Shown here in pieces: positions 17,584 to 24,258 of a DNA stretch of 28,085 nt. A program made the translations under genes and the position numbers. Every line of letters begins with the position of its first letter. Positions within the stretch are counted from its first letter, which is position 1. This DNA comes from a virus. The notes under the pieces were generated by a model. The model saw only the letters and a list, made by a program, of their open reading frames with translations. It was not told the origin of the DNA and searched no databases. The DNA lies in the IMG/VR virus record IMGVR_UViG_3300032246_001014, positions 1-28,085 of that record; one strand, given 5' to 3'.

Positions 17584-17921
17584 GCCTCAGTCAAGAACAG
17601 GCAGCATTCCTACTGGATGCTTGCAAACTCATCACTTACGCCACAGAACAAGGTTTTGTGGTCACTGGCGGTGAACTTGCCCGTACACCTGAACAACAGG
17701 CCATCTACTTCAAGACAGGCCGTTCCAAGACCATGAACAGCATCCATTTGAAACGGTGTGCCATAGATTTGAACTTCTTCAAGGATGGGAAGATAATCTG
17801 GGACAAGGCTACCCTTGCTTTTCTGGGTGCATTCTGGGAGTCCTTGCACCCTAAGAACAGGTGGGGAGGCAACTTTTCTAACCTGGTTGATTGTCCCCAT
17901 TTTGAGAGGAATGTAGGATGA
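17580..17921 (+). CDS. Endolysin, peptidase M15 (L-Ala-D-Glu type) family
   Basis: A 113-residue protein with the M15 zinc-peptidase signature: Ser54-x-His56 followed by Asp63 (SIHLKRCAIDLNFF) and a second His at 107 (DCPHFER). These are the three zinc ligands of VanY/phage T5-like endolysins that cut peptide stems of peptidoglycan. The N-terminal helix (ACKLITYATEQGFVVTGGEL) with ARTPEQQ matches small M15 phage enzymes. The length is usual for a single-domain endolysin with no wall-binding domain, which fits a Gram-negative host. No signal peptide; export would depend on the upstream holin. Confidence 0.86.
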   Translation: MSLSQEQAAFLLDACKLITYATEQGFVVTGGELARTPEQQAIYFKTGRSKTMNSIHLKRCAIDLNFFKDGKIIWDKATLAFLGAFWESLHPKNRWGGNFSNLVDCPHFERNVG

Positions 17922-18145
17922 GAAAGAAGTCACCCAACCTGTCTGTTGGCAGAGGCGAGAAGCTATCCGTCAAGGCGGGTGGTGGCTTGACTGCCAAAGG
18001 TAGAGCAAAGACAAACAGGGCTACAGGTAGCAACCTAAAAGCCCCAACCAAATCAGGCCCACGCCACAAGTCATTCTGCGCCAGGAGCAAGAGTTGGACA
18101 GGTGAGCGTGGTAAAGCAGCCAGAAAGAGATGGGGGTGCAGATAA
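17918..18145 (+). CDS. Small basic protein of the DUF6321 type
   Basis: A 75-residue, very basic protein coupled to the endolysin by an ATGA overlap. The stretch GGLTAKGRAKTNRATGSNLK followed by RHKSFCARSKSW and GERGKAARKRWGC matches a small phage protein type I recall as DUF6321. It has two Cys and many Arg/Lys, suggesting nucleic-acid contact or packaging with virion DNA. The function is unknown. Its TAA shares a base with the next ATG. Confidence 0.7.
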   Translation: MRKKSPNLSVGRGEKLSVKAGGGLTAKGRAKTNRATGSNLKAPTKSGPRHKSFCARSKSWTGERGKAARKRWGCR

Positions 18146-18291
18146 TGGCATACACACCTAAAGCCAAGCGAGGCTTGTACTACAACATCAACAGACGCAG
18201 AGCGGCAGGACTTCCTGCCAAGCGTCCAGGTCAGAAAGGCTACCCGACAAAGGCAGCCTTCAAGCGTTCAGCCAAGACAGCTAAACGCTGA
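18145..18291 (+). CDS. Tiny basic protein, last gene of the late region
   Basis: A 48-residue gene read directly from the sequence. Its ATG overlaps the previous stop (TAATG). The product (MAYTPKAKRGLYYNINRRRA then GLPAKRPGQKG and KAAFKRSAKTAKR) is a highly basic type that I associate with cyanophage and other marine/freshwater phage genomes; the role is unknown, with nucleic-acid binding likely from charge. Its last 11 bases overlap the end of the convergent minus-strand methyltransferase gene, so there is no intergenic space for a terminator. Confidence 0.68.
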   Translation: MAYTPKAKRGLYYNINRRRAAGLPAKRPGQKGYPTKAAFKRSAKTAKR

Positions 18292-18745
18292 CCTTTTCCA
18301 GTTCCGCTATCAGGTGAGGGCCGTGGTAGCGCATATTGTTGATGTGGAATTTGCCTTTAAATCCGTACATCTTCGCCCAAGTCTTCTCATCATCGAAATA
18401 CTCTGCAAAGGTCAGAGGCGTGATGATGTTGACATGTGTCGGGTCTTGGAACGCTGGCGCATGTGGAAACGCTGGAGTGGAAGACAAGAACTTGCCTCCC
18501 ACCTTCATCACCCGCCATATCTCTGACATCAGTTCCACAAACGGGTATCTGCGGTGTGGGACATACAACAGTCTGGGGATGTGTTCCAGAAAGTCGTATG
18601 CCGTCACAAAATCAAAATGGTCATCAGGGTAGGGGATAGGCTCGACAGCCAAGTCAGCGTCCTCTATGTCGAGTCCTACGCACTGTAGAGCTTGGTACGG
18701 GTTGCGGATTGTTTCACCGCACCCAAGGTCAAGAGAAATGGTCAT
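18281..18745 (-). CDS. SAM-dependent methyltransferase (class I)
   Basis: A 154-residue enzyme of the Rossmann-fold SAM methyltransferase type. Motif I is near the N-terminus (LDLGCGETIRNPY, residues 5-10 = LDLGCG), an acidic loop follows (VGLDIEDADL), then FDFVTAYDFLEHIP as motif IV and a C-terminal portion with IWRVMKVGGKFLSSTP. This type-11-like core often methylates small molecules, sugars or lipids rather than DNA; no DNA target-recognition domain is seen. It is the last gene of the leftward operon and directly follows the glycosyltransferase (ATGA overlap), hinting at a shared carbohydrate or nucleotide substrate. That link is inferred. Confidence 0.8.
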   Translation of the reverse strand: MTISLDLGCGETIRNPYQALQCVGLDIEDADLAVEPIPYPDDHFDFVTAYDFLEHIPRLLYVPHRRYPFVELMSEIWRVMKVGGKFLSSTPAFPHAPAFQDPTHVNIITPLTFAEYFDDEKTWAKMYGFKGKFHINNMRYHGPHLIAELEKVSV

Positions 18746-19488
18746 GGAGCGGGTAACAAGCCACCTTCAAACAGGTAGCTACCGAAATGCCCCAGAACCA
18801 CCCAAGGAGCAGCGTAAATCTTGTACCCATGCCTACGTGCTTCCTGACAGAAGTAGTAGTCCTCTGACAGCAAGCGTCCTACGCCTTCTTCAATCGCACA
18901 GGCAAAGAACTCCACAATCTTGTCCTGCTTGATTTCGCCAGACAGGAACGTGACATCATTGATGTAACTTGCCATCTTTGTTGACAAGTCTTCCAAGCAT
19001 TCACGCTTGATAAGCATGAAGCCTGTACCGCCATTCCAGATTTCCACAGGCTCATGTGCTGGTACTGTGACTGTCCCCTGATAGTCCACAAGGTTAACCA
19101 CAAGGCTACCTGTACGGGTTTTCAGTTGGTCAACAGCTACACCCTCTTTGACGGCTTGCTCGACACCATGCCAGTTGATTTCCTTCTTGGGATAGATACC
19201 GCAGATGATGTCCTTGTCAGCCTCAATCATCGGGATGATGTCGGCAGGATTCCAGCGAATATCAGCGTCAATGAACATCAGGTGGGTTGCATCCTTCTTC
19301 TGGAGAAACCCGTGTGCAAGAGCGTTTCTGCCCCGCTGGATGAGGCTTTCGTTGAACATGCAAGAGAAGCTCATGTCGATGTCTGCCTGACGCATGACGG
19401 CGGTCATGTTGACCAGGGACTGACAATAGTAGCCTGTGGTCATGCCGCCATACATAGGGGTTGCCACAAAGATGTGTGCTTTGCTCAT
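18742..19488 (-). CDS. GT-A type glycosyltransferase
   Basis: A 248-residue protein with the layout of a GT-A glycosyltransferase: N-terminal ATPMYGGMTTGYYCQSL, the INDEX-like segment ESLIQRGRNALAHGFL, and DAD at residues 74-76 (HLMFIDADIRWNP), the DxD motif that binds metal and nucleotide sugar. The C-terminal half has WNGGTGFMLIKRECLEDL and LLSEDYYFCQEARRHGYKIY, the usual acceptor-side acidic motif. Phage enzymes of this type modify DNA bases or virion/host glycans; the target is not deducible here. It sits between an unknown 63-residue gene and a methyltransferase in one coupled operon. Confidence 0.8.
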   Translation of the reverse strand: MSKAHIFVATPMYGGMTTGYYCQSLVNMTAVMRQADIDMSFSCMFNESLIQRGRNALAHGFLQKKDATHLMFIDADIRWNPADIIPMIEADKDIICGIYPKKEINWHGVEQAVKEGVAVDQLKTRTGSLVVNLVDYQGTVTVPAHEPVEIWNGGTGFMLIKRECLEDLSTKMASYINDVTFLSGEIKQDKIVEFFACAIEEGVGRLLSEDYYFCQEARRHGYKIYAAPWVVLGHFGSYLFEGGLLPAP

Positions 19489-19676
19489 TGCTGGATTCCT
19501 TGGTCAGTTTTAACGATTTCCATTGCGTCTTCAAAACCAGCTTGGTAGGCAATGTTCCACAGTTGTTGGAGGCTCATGTTGATGAGTTGGGTGGAGTAAC
19601 CAATAGAGTTGTTTGCTGCTTGCAAAGACTTCTGGCTCATCTGAATTTGTTGTTGCTGTGGTGCTTGGTCTGTCAT
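19485..19676 (-). CDS. Small Gln-rich hypothetical protein
   Basis: A 63-residue protein starting with a Gln-rich low-complexity segment (APQQQQIQMSQKSLQAA) and ending in a helical part (LQQLWNIAYQAGFEDAMEIV). Coupled at both ends by ATGA-type overlaps. No family recognised. Its tight coupling between the resolvase-like nuclease and the glycosyltransferase supports a real gene. Confidence 0.62.
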   Translation of the reverse strand: MTDQAPQQQQIQMSQKSLQAANNSIGYSTQLINMSLQQLWNIAYQAGFEDAMEIVKTDQGIQQ

Positions 19677-19996
19677 GATATATCCTCAATTCTTAAAACA
19701 TATTTGTTGGTCTTTGCTGACTTGCGCCAGCCATGCACTTCGATTCTGATTCCCGCATCTCGCACAAGTGCCAGAGTGTCGGAAGCCATAATCTTCTTTA
19801 TGCGGTCACTGACAGCAGAGGCGGTCACCTGCACTGCCAGAACCTCACCCTTGCGTATCGCAAGAAGGTCAGCCCACCCCCACAAGTCTTTTCGTTGTTT
19901 GGTGAAGCTGTTCCACTTCTCAACGATTTCAACGTGGTAGCCAAGCTCACGTAGGTGAGCCAGACTACGCTGTGTGGGAGAGACTTTTGTTGCCAT
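19673..19996 (-). CDS. Resolvase/nuclease-like protein (PD-(D/E)XK-related)
   Basis: A 107-residue protein. The core KDLWGWADLLAIRKGEVLAV (about residues 36-55) followed by QVT and a basic helix (SDRIKKIMASDTLALVRDAG) resembles small phage PD-(D/E)XK nucleases of the Holliday-junction or VRR-NUC-like type, with Asp37/Asp43 as candidate metal ligands. The usual E-x-K is replaced by Gln-x-Thr (residues 56-58), a variant I associate with this phage family, so activity is not certain. Location in the recombination operon after the SSB-like gene fits a branch-cutting role. Starts in an ATGA overlap. Confidence 0.65.
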   Translation of the reverse strand: MATKVSPTQRSLAHLRELGYHVEIVEKWNSFTKQRKDLWGWADLLAIRKGEVLAVQVTASAVSDRIKKIMASDTLALVRDAGIRIEVHGWRKSAKTNKYVLRIEDIS

Positions 19997-20310
19997 CAGA
20001 AAGGCACATCTTCGGAGTCATTAGAGCGTGATGGTCTAGGCGTGTACCTTGACGGCACTTCCTTGTCCTTCATCTCTTCTTCACGCTTCTTCTTGCTCCA
20101 GTTATCTTCTTTCAGAGCAAGCAGGTTGTGACCACGGCTGGTAGGTTTTTGCCATGCAGCAATCTTCAACTTCTCACCTGCCTTGTAATCGCATTCAAGG
20201 ACGATAAAGCCTTTGAAGTCTGGGCCTTTGGGAGACTTACGCATCTCCTCTTCTTCCCAATACATGACACCTGAACCTGGCATCTCTTTGTGTGCATTGT
20301 TTGTCGCCAT
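19996..20310 (-). CDS. SSB-like OB-type single-strand binding protein candidate
   Basis: The start is chosen at the internal ATG (20308-20310) because AAAGGA precedes it and the bases upstream belong to another gene. The product has 104 residues. It shows an OB-like pattern (GSGVMYWEEEEMRKSPKGPD, FKGFIVLECDYKAGEKLKIA, AAWQKPTSRGHNLLALKED) and a C-terminus ending DSEDVPF, which resembles the acidic protein-binding tip of bacterial SSBs. Its operon position beside RecT and nuclease genes is usual for phage SSBs. The fold similarity is by eye, so it could be another small DNA-accessory protein. Confidence 0.62.
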   Translation of the reverse strand: MATNNAHKEMPGSGVMYWEEEEMRKSPKGPDFKGFIVLECDYKAGEKLKIAAWQKPTSRGHNLLALKEDNWSKKKREEEMKDKEVPSRYTPRPSRSNDSEDVPF

Positions 20311-20320
20311 ATAAATCCTT

Positions 20321-20491
20321 TCAGTTGAGTGTGTACCTGGCGTACTTCTTGCCGTTTTCATTAACCATGTGCGTAAAGATTCTGTGTCCGTTTTTCCGCA
20401 GACTTTCGATATGTGCTGCAAGCCTGAAACAGTTGTACTCATTCAATGCTTCCATTGGAGTGATACTTTTCCCGTTTTGAAGGTGGGTCAA
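20321..20491 (-). CDS. Small helix-turn-helix protein (HTH_39 type)
   Basis: A short gene read directly from the sequence. It reads 56 residues from a TTG at 20489-20491, overlapping the RecT stop (TTGA). The core GKSITPMEALNEYNCFRLAA then HIESLRKNGHRIFTHMV and NGKKYARYTLN is a winged-helix motif that I recall as HTH_39, a frequent phage DNA-binding or replication-accessory module. Upstream residues TQRANIL in the same frame resemble the expected first helix, yet no ATG or GTG lies there; only TTG (20489) or the ATG at 20455 is available. A noncanonical or upstream start is therefore possible. Confidence 0.7.
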   Translation of the reverse strand: MTHLQNGKSITPMEALNEYNCFRLAAHIESLRKNGHRIFTHMVNENGKKYARYTLN

Positions 20492-21357
20492 AATATTGGC
20501 TCGCTGAGTCCCGAATCGGGAAGTGGTTGGGACTTGTCGGGCTTTGGGGAGACTGTTCCTCCTGCTTCAACGATTGCTCCTTTGAGCTTGACTTTATCCA
20601 TAGTGTGGAAGTTTTCTGTAACAACCTTGTTGCACTCGGCAAGTGCGGAGAGCTTGTTTGCCTTTTCCTCCACAGAGAGCTTTTGACTGCCCGCAATACG
20701 TGCGACCATATCTCCATAGCCGTTTATCCAATCCTCTGTTGTTGCATACCGTTTGTAGGGTTGGTCTGTACCTGGTACATGTAGCGCAAACGCACCGTCC
20801 TCAACCATTTCAACGTCTTCAACTTTTGGTATGTCCTGAACCCGCTCGACATTTCCCATGAACTTTTCTTTGGGAGGTTCGAAATCTTGGACTTCTTCAG
20901 GTGTATAGACTCCGACAACACAGCCTGGAAACACGGAACGAATGCCCTCGCTAATGACTCTCGCACGTAGCATTGCTCTTGGATAGTTCTTCCAGTTATC
21001 CTTCGTGGCAATCCCAATTTTCTTGGCTTGTGCCAATGTCCACGTAAGCTCAAGAGTTCCCCCTTGAGGATGCGAGAACACGCCTGTGACTTGCTCATCT
21101 GTATATTCCTTCCAGTTAACTGTTCCACCTGCCTGTTGGAAACGAGCAAGCATTGCATCTGCTTTCAAAGCAGGACGACCTTGGATGACATGAAAATCAC
21201 GCATAGCCACAGCAGGGTGTAAGTTCTCTGCTTGGCACAACAGCATAATTGCCATTGCTTCTTGTGGGTTCTTGAACCCAAACATCTTGCTACCAGCGGC
21301 AACCTCTGCCATCTGCTGCATGTCATTAAACGCTACGATATTACTCACTGGGAACAT
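20488..21357 (-). CDS. recT: RecT-family single-strand annealing protein
   Basis: A 289-residue protein. The central motif YPRAMLRARVISEGIRSVFP is a well-known signature of phage RecT/Bet-like recombinases, preceded by LTWTLAQAKKIGIATKDNWK and HVIQGRPALKADAMLARFQQ. The C-terminus (after about residue 175) is a charged linker with a helical end, as in many phage versions. It anneals complementary DNA ends and is normally paired with an exonuclease, here the YqaJ-type gene three genes upstream. Its 17-base overlap with the upstream gene at its start and the HTH gene at its stop shows tight coupling. Confidence 0.85.
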   Translation of the reverse strand: MFPVSNIVAFNDMQQMAEVAAGSKMFGFKNPQEAMAIMLLCQAENLHPAVAMRDFHVIQGRPALKADAMLARFQQAGGTVNWKEYTDEQVTGVFSHPQGGTLELTWTLAQAKKIGIATKDNWKNYPRAMLRARVISEGIRSVFPGCVVGVYTPEEVQDFEPPKEKFMGNVERVQDIPKVEDVEMVEDGAFALHVPGTDQPYKRYATTEDWINGYGDMVARIAGSQKLSVEEKANKLSALAECNKVVTENFHTMDKVKLKGAIVEAGGTVSPKPDKSQPLPDSGLSEPIF

Positions 21358-21553
21358 CCTTTCTTGTACGTGCTTCCATCATTTCATCTGCAATTCTGTA
21401 GGCTCTTTGTGCCATCAGGTCATAGACATTACTGCCTTGGTAAAACATACCTTGCATTGCCAGACCAGCGAACCAGTCCCGCAAATCCATCCCTTCCTCC
21501 ATACGTGTGAGTCCAGAGGTAGGGTCTTTGTGAATAAAGGGATGAGCCTTCAT
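21341..21553 (-). CDS. Small hypothetical protein of a common phage type
   Basis: A 70-residue protein. The phrase MDLRDWFAGLAMQGM followed by DLMAQRAYRIADEMMEARTR is a helical pattern I recognise from many phage early regions, of unknown function. It starts with an ATGA overlap and its end overlaps recT by 17 bases. Conserved use next to recombination genes suggests a helper role, but no motif supports one. Confidence 0.68.
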   Translation of the reverse strand: MKAHPFIHKDPTSGLTRMEEGMDLRDWFAGLAMQGMFYQGSNVYDLMAQRAYRIADEMMEARTRKDVPSE

Positions 21554-21756
21554 GCTTGCACCTTTGGCTTTCTGCCAGGCTTTTGGCGTGGTGAGCCGTC
21601 AGTGTTTGCCCCGTAAGGGTAGGCTTTCATCAACGCATCTATGCGTATGGTTTGAATTTCAAGTCTTCTTATCAGATTTTTTACATCTGATTTAAGAAAT
21701 TCAATTTCTTTTTGCATTGCATGAACTTGCGTTTTGTCTTTGAATGTGTAAAACAT
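21550..21756 (-). CDS. Small coiled-coil hypothetical protein
   Basis: A 68-residue protein preceded by GAGGTTCAC. The middle (AMQKEIEFLKSDVKNLIRRL EIQ region, residues about 12-40) has a heptad-like hydrophobic pattern, suggesting a coiled coil; the C-terminus is basic and Gly/Pro-rich (PRQKPGRKPKVQA). No family recognised. It lies between the nuclease and a conserved small gene in the recombination operon. Confidence 0.62.
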   Translation of the reverse strand: MFYTFKDKTQVHAMQKEIEFLKSDVKNLIRRLEIQTIRIDALMKAYPYGANTDGSPRQKPGRKPKVQA

Positions 21757-21763
21757 GTGAACC

Positions 21764-22657
21764 TCACTTCAAAAGGAATCTACGAGAGCCAGGCACTTCA
21801 CGCATAAATTGCTTGTAGATGTCTGGCATGGCACTTTCAAACAGCTTTGCATCGAACTTGACGCTAGGCTTTGCTGACTTCCAAGTCGCTAGGACTTTGC
21901 CGTCAATGGTGGCAAGTGTTCCCTTGTCAGCCATGTAACCCCTTACCAGGGTGTCGTACTGCTCTTCTTGAGCCTCTAAAGCCTTGATATTGGCTTTGAT
22001 TTGAGCCAAAGCTAGACAGGCTTGCTCAACACTTGCGGAGGCTGTTTTGACCTCTTCTGTGCTGACTGGATAGAGAAGTTTGACTTGCTCCACATCCTCT
22101 GGCGGCAGAGTAGTCCCTGCTTGTACGTGTCCCCAGATGACTGCCATCTGCTTGATAAGCTCTTCCTTCTGCTCGTCAGTGATGGTGAACGGGATAAGGA
22201 CAAACTCTTGACCTCCGAATAGAACGGCGAGATAAACCATATCGACACCGAATACAGCAGCTTCGTGTACCAGTTGAGCCATGTCTGCTGGAGGACAGAT
22301 ACCGCTAACGTCAAACTTAGAACGGGTGGCAGCGTTGTAGTTCTTACACTCAACCAGAATAGTCTTGCCATTCTGTTTGCCAGCAAAGTCAAAGTGAGAC
22401 TTGAACCAAGGGTGTTTGGCATGTGTGAGACTCTCCTCAATCTTGGTTAACTCGACACCTAGCTTGTCCTGTGCGAGTCTGCCGATAACAGGCTCAAGTA
22501 CATGACCCATCTGGACAGCTTCTATCTCTGACAAGTCCTCAATCTCGATGATGCCTTGCTTTGTCAGGATGACTTCGTTTGCCCGTCCGTTGGCTACCTT
22601 GCGGGAGTCACCAGACCAGATAGCGGAGTTGCGGGTGGAGGGTGAGAAATCAGACAT
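21764..22657 (-). CDS. YqaJ-type PD-(D/E)XK exonuclease
   Basis: The start is taken at the ATG at 22655-22657 because GGAGGTTACAC precedes it; the upstream open frame to 22687 lacks a ribosome site. The 297-residue enzyme shows the YqaJ/lambda-exonuclease layout: an early GDSRKVANGRANEVIL basic segment, Glu55 (GHVLEPVIGRLA), Asp90 (SHFDFAG) and Glu103-x-Lys105 (LVECKN), the metal-binding PD-(D/E)XK set. Such enzymes resect 5' ends to give single strands for RecT, also present here. Together they form the standard two-component phage recombination system. Confidence 0.82.
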   Translation of the reverse strand: MSDFSPSTRNSAIWSGDSRKVANGRANEVILTKQGIIEIEDLSEIEAVQMGHVLEPVIGRLAQDKLGVELTKIEESLTHAKHPWFKSHFDFAGKQNGKTILVECKNYNAATRSKFDVSGICPPADMAQLVHEAAVFGVDMVYLAVLFGGQEFVLIPFTITDEQKEELIKQMAVIWGHVQAGTTLPPEDVEQVKLLYPVSTEEVKTASASVEQACLALAQIKANIKALEAQEEQYDTLVRGYMADKGTLATIDGKVLATWKSAKPSVKFDAKLFESAMPDIYKQFMREVPGSRRFLLK

Positions 22658-22823
22658 GTGTAACCTCCAATCCATTAACAGTTGCAATAATTTTTTCTAA
22701 CCATCTTGAATCGATTTTTTGCAACACATTTACGGGAATTGTTTGTTTGTAAACAACATAGTCATCTTCCATATTGTCGTTATAGAGTCTGATGTCAATA
22801 CTTATCATTGAAAATTCACTCAT
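22650..22823 (-). CDS. Small hypothetical protein (57 aa)
   Basis: A short gene read directly from the sequence. It starts at the ATG that overlaps the stop of the upstream gene and ends in TGA within the start region of the nuclease gene (8-base overlap each side). The product (MSEFSMISIDIRLYNDNMED, then YVVYKQTIPVNVLQKIDSRW) is an alpha/beta small protein with no recognised family. The close coupling supports translation. It may be an accessory of the nuclease, by position only. Confidence 0.58.
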   Translation of the reverse strand: MSEFSMISIDIRLYNDNMEDDYVVYKQTIPVNVLQKIDSRWLEKIIATVNGLEVTHV

Positions 22824-23073
22824 GTGGCATCCCCTTCATGAGTTCTTCTTCCTCTTCTGGAGTCATCACATGGGCGGCAGCTTCCCAGAGTTCACCAGAG
22901 GTCTTACAAGGCTCATGGTTGAGTCGTTGGACAGCGCAGTAGGGTAGCTTGTCATCAGGGACATGAAGCCCTGTTACAAGGCTTATAGGGCGGTTGTAGC
23001 CGCATCTGGAGACTTCCCTGTTGGGATGCTCTGTCGGGAAGACAGCGTGTTTACAGTTGATACACAGTTTCAT
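22816..23073 (-). CDS. Cys-rich small protein, possible zinc-binding
   Basis: An 85-residue protein from the ATG at 23071-23073; a GTG six bases upstream is also open, but the AAAGG site fits the ATG better. Cys residues occur in a CxxC-like arrangement (KLCINCKHAV), followed by RCGYNRP, LPYCAVQR and EPCKT, a pattern common in phage zinc-ribbon or cysteine-cluster proteins. The C-terminus is acidic (TPEEEEELMKG). It is the first gene after the strong promoter at 23111-23141, so it heads the recombination operon. The family function is unknown. Confidence 0.68.
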   Translation of the reverse strand: MKLCINCKHAVFPTEHPNREVSRCGYNRPISLVTGLHVPDDKLPYCAVQRLNHEPCKTSGELWEAAAHVMTPEEEEELMKGMPHE

Positions 23074-23110
23074 GGTCACGAACCTTTCAGTTAAAGATGA
23101 TTGGGATTAG

Positions 23111-23141
23111 ATTATAAGCACAGTTGGTTAGATGATGTCAA
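23111..23141 (-). promoter_or_regulatory. Sigma70-like promoter for the recombination operon
   Basis: On the minus strand TTGACA (-35, 23136-23141) and TATAAT (-10, 23111-23116) are perfect consensus hexamers 19 bases apart, slightly longer than the optimum 17. It lies 38 bases upstream of the ATG at 23073 and points at the operon from the Cys-rich gene to the methyltransferase. Perfect hexamers make host RNA polymerase recognition likely; the long spacer may weaken it or signal regulation. Confidence 0.7.
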
Positions 23142-23203
23142 GCACTCCTTTCTCTGTGTAGAAAATATTTGTTGTGTCTGCGTCTGAGTTGTCGGATGGT
23201 CAT
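23138..23203 (-). CDS. Possible 21-residue micro-ORF
   Basis: The ATG (23201-23203) overlaps the previous stop (ATGA) and has AAGGAGAAGAAC just upstream. The product is a very basic 21-residue peptide (TIRQLRRRHNKYFLHRERSA after the Met). Its TGA lies within the -35 hexamer of the promoter at 23111-23141. The coupling and ribosome site support translation, but a peptide this short cannot be trusted without comparison. Confidence 0.3.
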   Translation of the reverse strand: MTIRQLRRRHNKYFLHRERSA

Positions 23204-23601
23204 GTGTTCTTCTCCTTATGCGGAGAATTCTTCTCTCGCAATTTGGCTTCGACTGCGCTTATCAATGGCGAGACTCCAAAGTTGTTATCTCGCAAATAAT
23301 CAAACTCCTCATCCGTTAGTCCTACCCATGCGGATGGCTTGCCAGACGATTCGCTGCGCTCTGGTGGGTGGGTGTAGAGCTTGGTGTCTGGCTTCAAATT
23401 AATGCCGCCAATCAGTAACCTAACTTTGATGTCGTGAGCATCGCCATCAACAACAGCCACAGGCTCTTGGCTTTCCAACTCTGCAATGGCTTTGCGTAGG
23501 GATGCCTTTGCCTTTCTTATGTCATCAACATTATGAAGTGGAAGGCAACTGTTCCATATGTCATCCAACACATCAAACGACTGTTTCAATACTTTAATCA
23601 T
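23200..23601 (-). CDS. Hypothetical phage protein with LTDEE motif
   Basis: A 133-residue protein. The N-terminal helical part (DVLDDIWNSCLPLHNVDDIR; KAKASLRKAIAELES) is followed by EPVAVVDGD, a Pro/Gly region with KLYTHPPER and then WVGLTDEEFDYLRDNNFG and ISAVEAKLREKN. This combination of an EPVA segment, a HPPE segment and a C-terminal LTDEE...AIEAKLKEKN motif is common in phages, often near eaa-like genes, with unknown function. It ends in an ATGA overlap with a micro-ORF. Confidence 0.68.
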   Translation of the reverse strand: MIKVLKQSFDVLDDIWNSCLPLHNVDDIRKAKASLRKAIAELESQEPVAVVDGDAHDIKVRLLIGGINLKPDTKLYTHPPERSESSGKPSAWVGLTDEEFDYLRDNNFGVSPLISAVEAKLREKNSPHKEKNT

Positions 23602-23792
23602 GATTGTTTTCCCTTAGCTTTTGTTGCTTTGCGATTCTCTTTTTGAATGTCTAAATAAATCTTTTTACCATCTTCATTCCCCTCATATAAAACTTCAGCG
23701 GGGACTTTTCTCCCGTCATAAAGTTGATATTCATGAGTGTCCATAAGATATAAAGGCTTGACATTTTTTATAGGGTTTCTAAGGACTATCAT
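23598..23792 (-). CDS. Small basic hypothetical protein
   Basis: A 64-residue Lys-rich protein with an ATGA overlap on each side. It contains DTHEYQLYDGRKVPAEVLYE, a compact beta-type core, and a basic C-terminal tail (ENRKATKAKGKQS). Its start region shares AGAGGTGAAGCATGA with the gene at 24010, indicating a reused translation-start module. No family recognised. Confidence 0.6.
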   Translation of the reverse strand: MIVLRNPIKNVKPLYLMDTHEYQLYDGRKVPAEVLYEGNEDGKKIYLDIQKENRKATKAKGKQS

Positions 23793-24013
23793 GCTTCACC
23801 TCTAGCTCTGATGGCTTTTTGAATCATCATTGGAGCTTGCCCAAAATTAAATTCATCACACACCTTTGCACAGGCTTCACATTCTTTGTAAACAGCGTTT
23901 TTCCACGCAATCTCACACATACGCATAGTGTGTTCTTCGCAATCGTGGTGCGTGTATGGGGCTTGACTGCCTTCGTTGTGCCACCACGATTTGAATGCTT
24001 CATCTTGTGTCAT
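23789..24013 (-). CDS. Small Cys-rich hypothetical protein with MTQDE start
   Basis: A 74-residue protein beginning MTQDEAFKSWWHNEG and ending RARGEA. It has Cys residues in DCEEHTMRMCEIAW and YKECEACAKVCDEF, suggesting metal binding. The start (MTQDE) and end (RGEA) match the next upstream gene (24010-24258), including identical DNA across the junctions. The middle of the two proteins differs, so they may be module-swapped relatives. Function unknown. Confidence 0.62.
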   Translation of the reverse strand: MTQDEAFKSWWHNEGSQAPYTHHDCEEHTMRMCEIAWKNAVYKECEACAKVCDEFNFGQAPMMIQKAIRARGEA

Positions 24014-24258
24014 GCTTCACCTCTGGATGTAACAGCCCACTTACAAGCATAGCAAGCATCCACCCACCCATCATCGTAATCTTCATAGTCTTTATGAGGT
24101 TCAGTGTTGTCGCTTAATTCTTCAAACAATTTTTCAATTTCTTCACGTTCTTTGGCGGCTACCAGTTTGGCAAAGTGATAGCGGGTAAACATCTCACCTT
24201 CTTCAATAGACTGACGCATGGCTTGCTGCCACATAGTGTCAATTTCATCTTGTGTCAT
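24010..24258 (-). CDS. Small acidic hypothetical protein with MTQDE start
   Basis: An 82-residue protein: MTQDEIDTMWQQAMRQSIEE, then a charged helix (AAKEREEIEKLFEELSDNTE), an acidic segment (DYEDYDDGWVDACYACKWAV) and an SRGEA end. It resembles the helical accessory genes found in arrays in phage early regions. Its ATG is one base after the stop of the small membrane protein at 24260-24364 and overlaps the stop of the 70-residue frame at 24255-24467. Function unknown. Confidence 0.65.
   Translation of the reverse strand: MTQDEIDTMWQQAMRQSIEEGEMFTRYHFAKLVAAKEREEIEKLFEELSDNTEPHKDYEDYDDGWVDACYACKWAVTSRGEA

Noticed and set aside
20311-20442. N-terminal extension of the SSB-like protein
   Set aside because: That stretch encodes the HTH protein in another frame, and AAAGGA precedes the internal ATG at 20310.
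20503-20522. CCCGAATCGGG palindrome in the recT end
   Set aside because: Loop too short for a hairpin and the bases are fully explained by coding sequence in two overlapping frames.
22658-22687. Longer start for the YqaJ-type nuclease
   Set aside because: The extra residues overlap the 57-residue gene and lack a ribosome site; the ATG at 22657 has GGAGG upstream.
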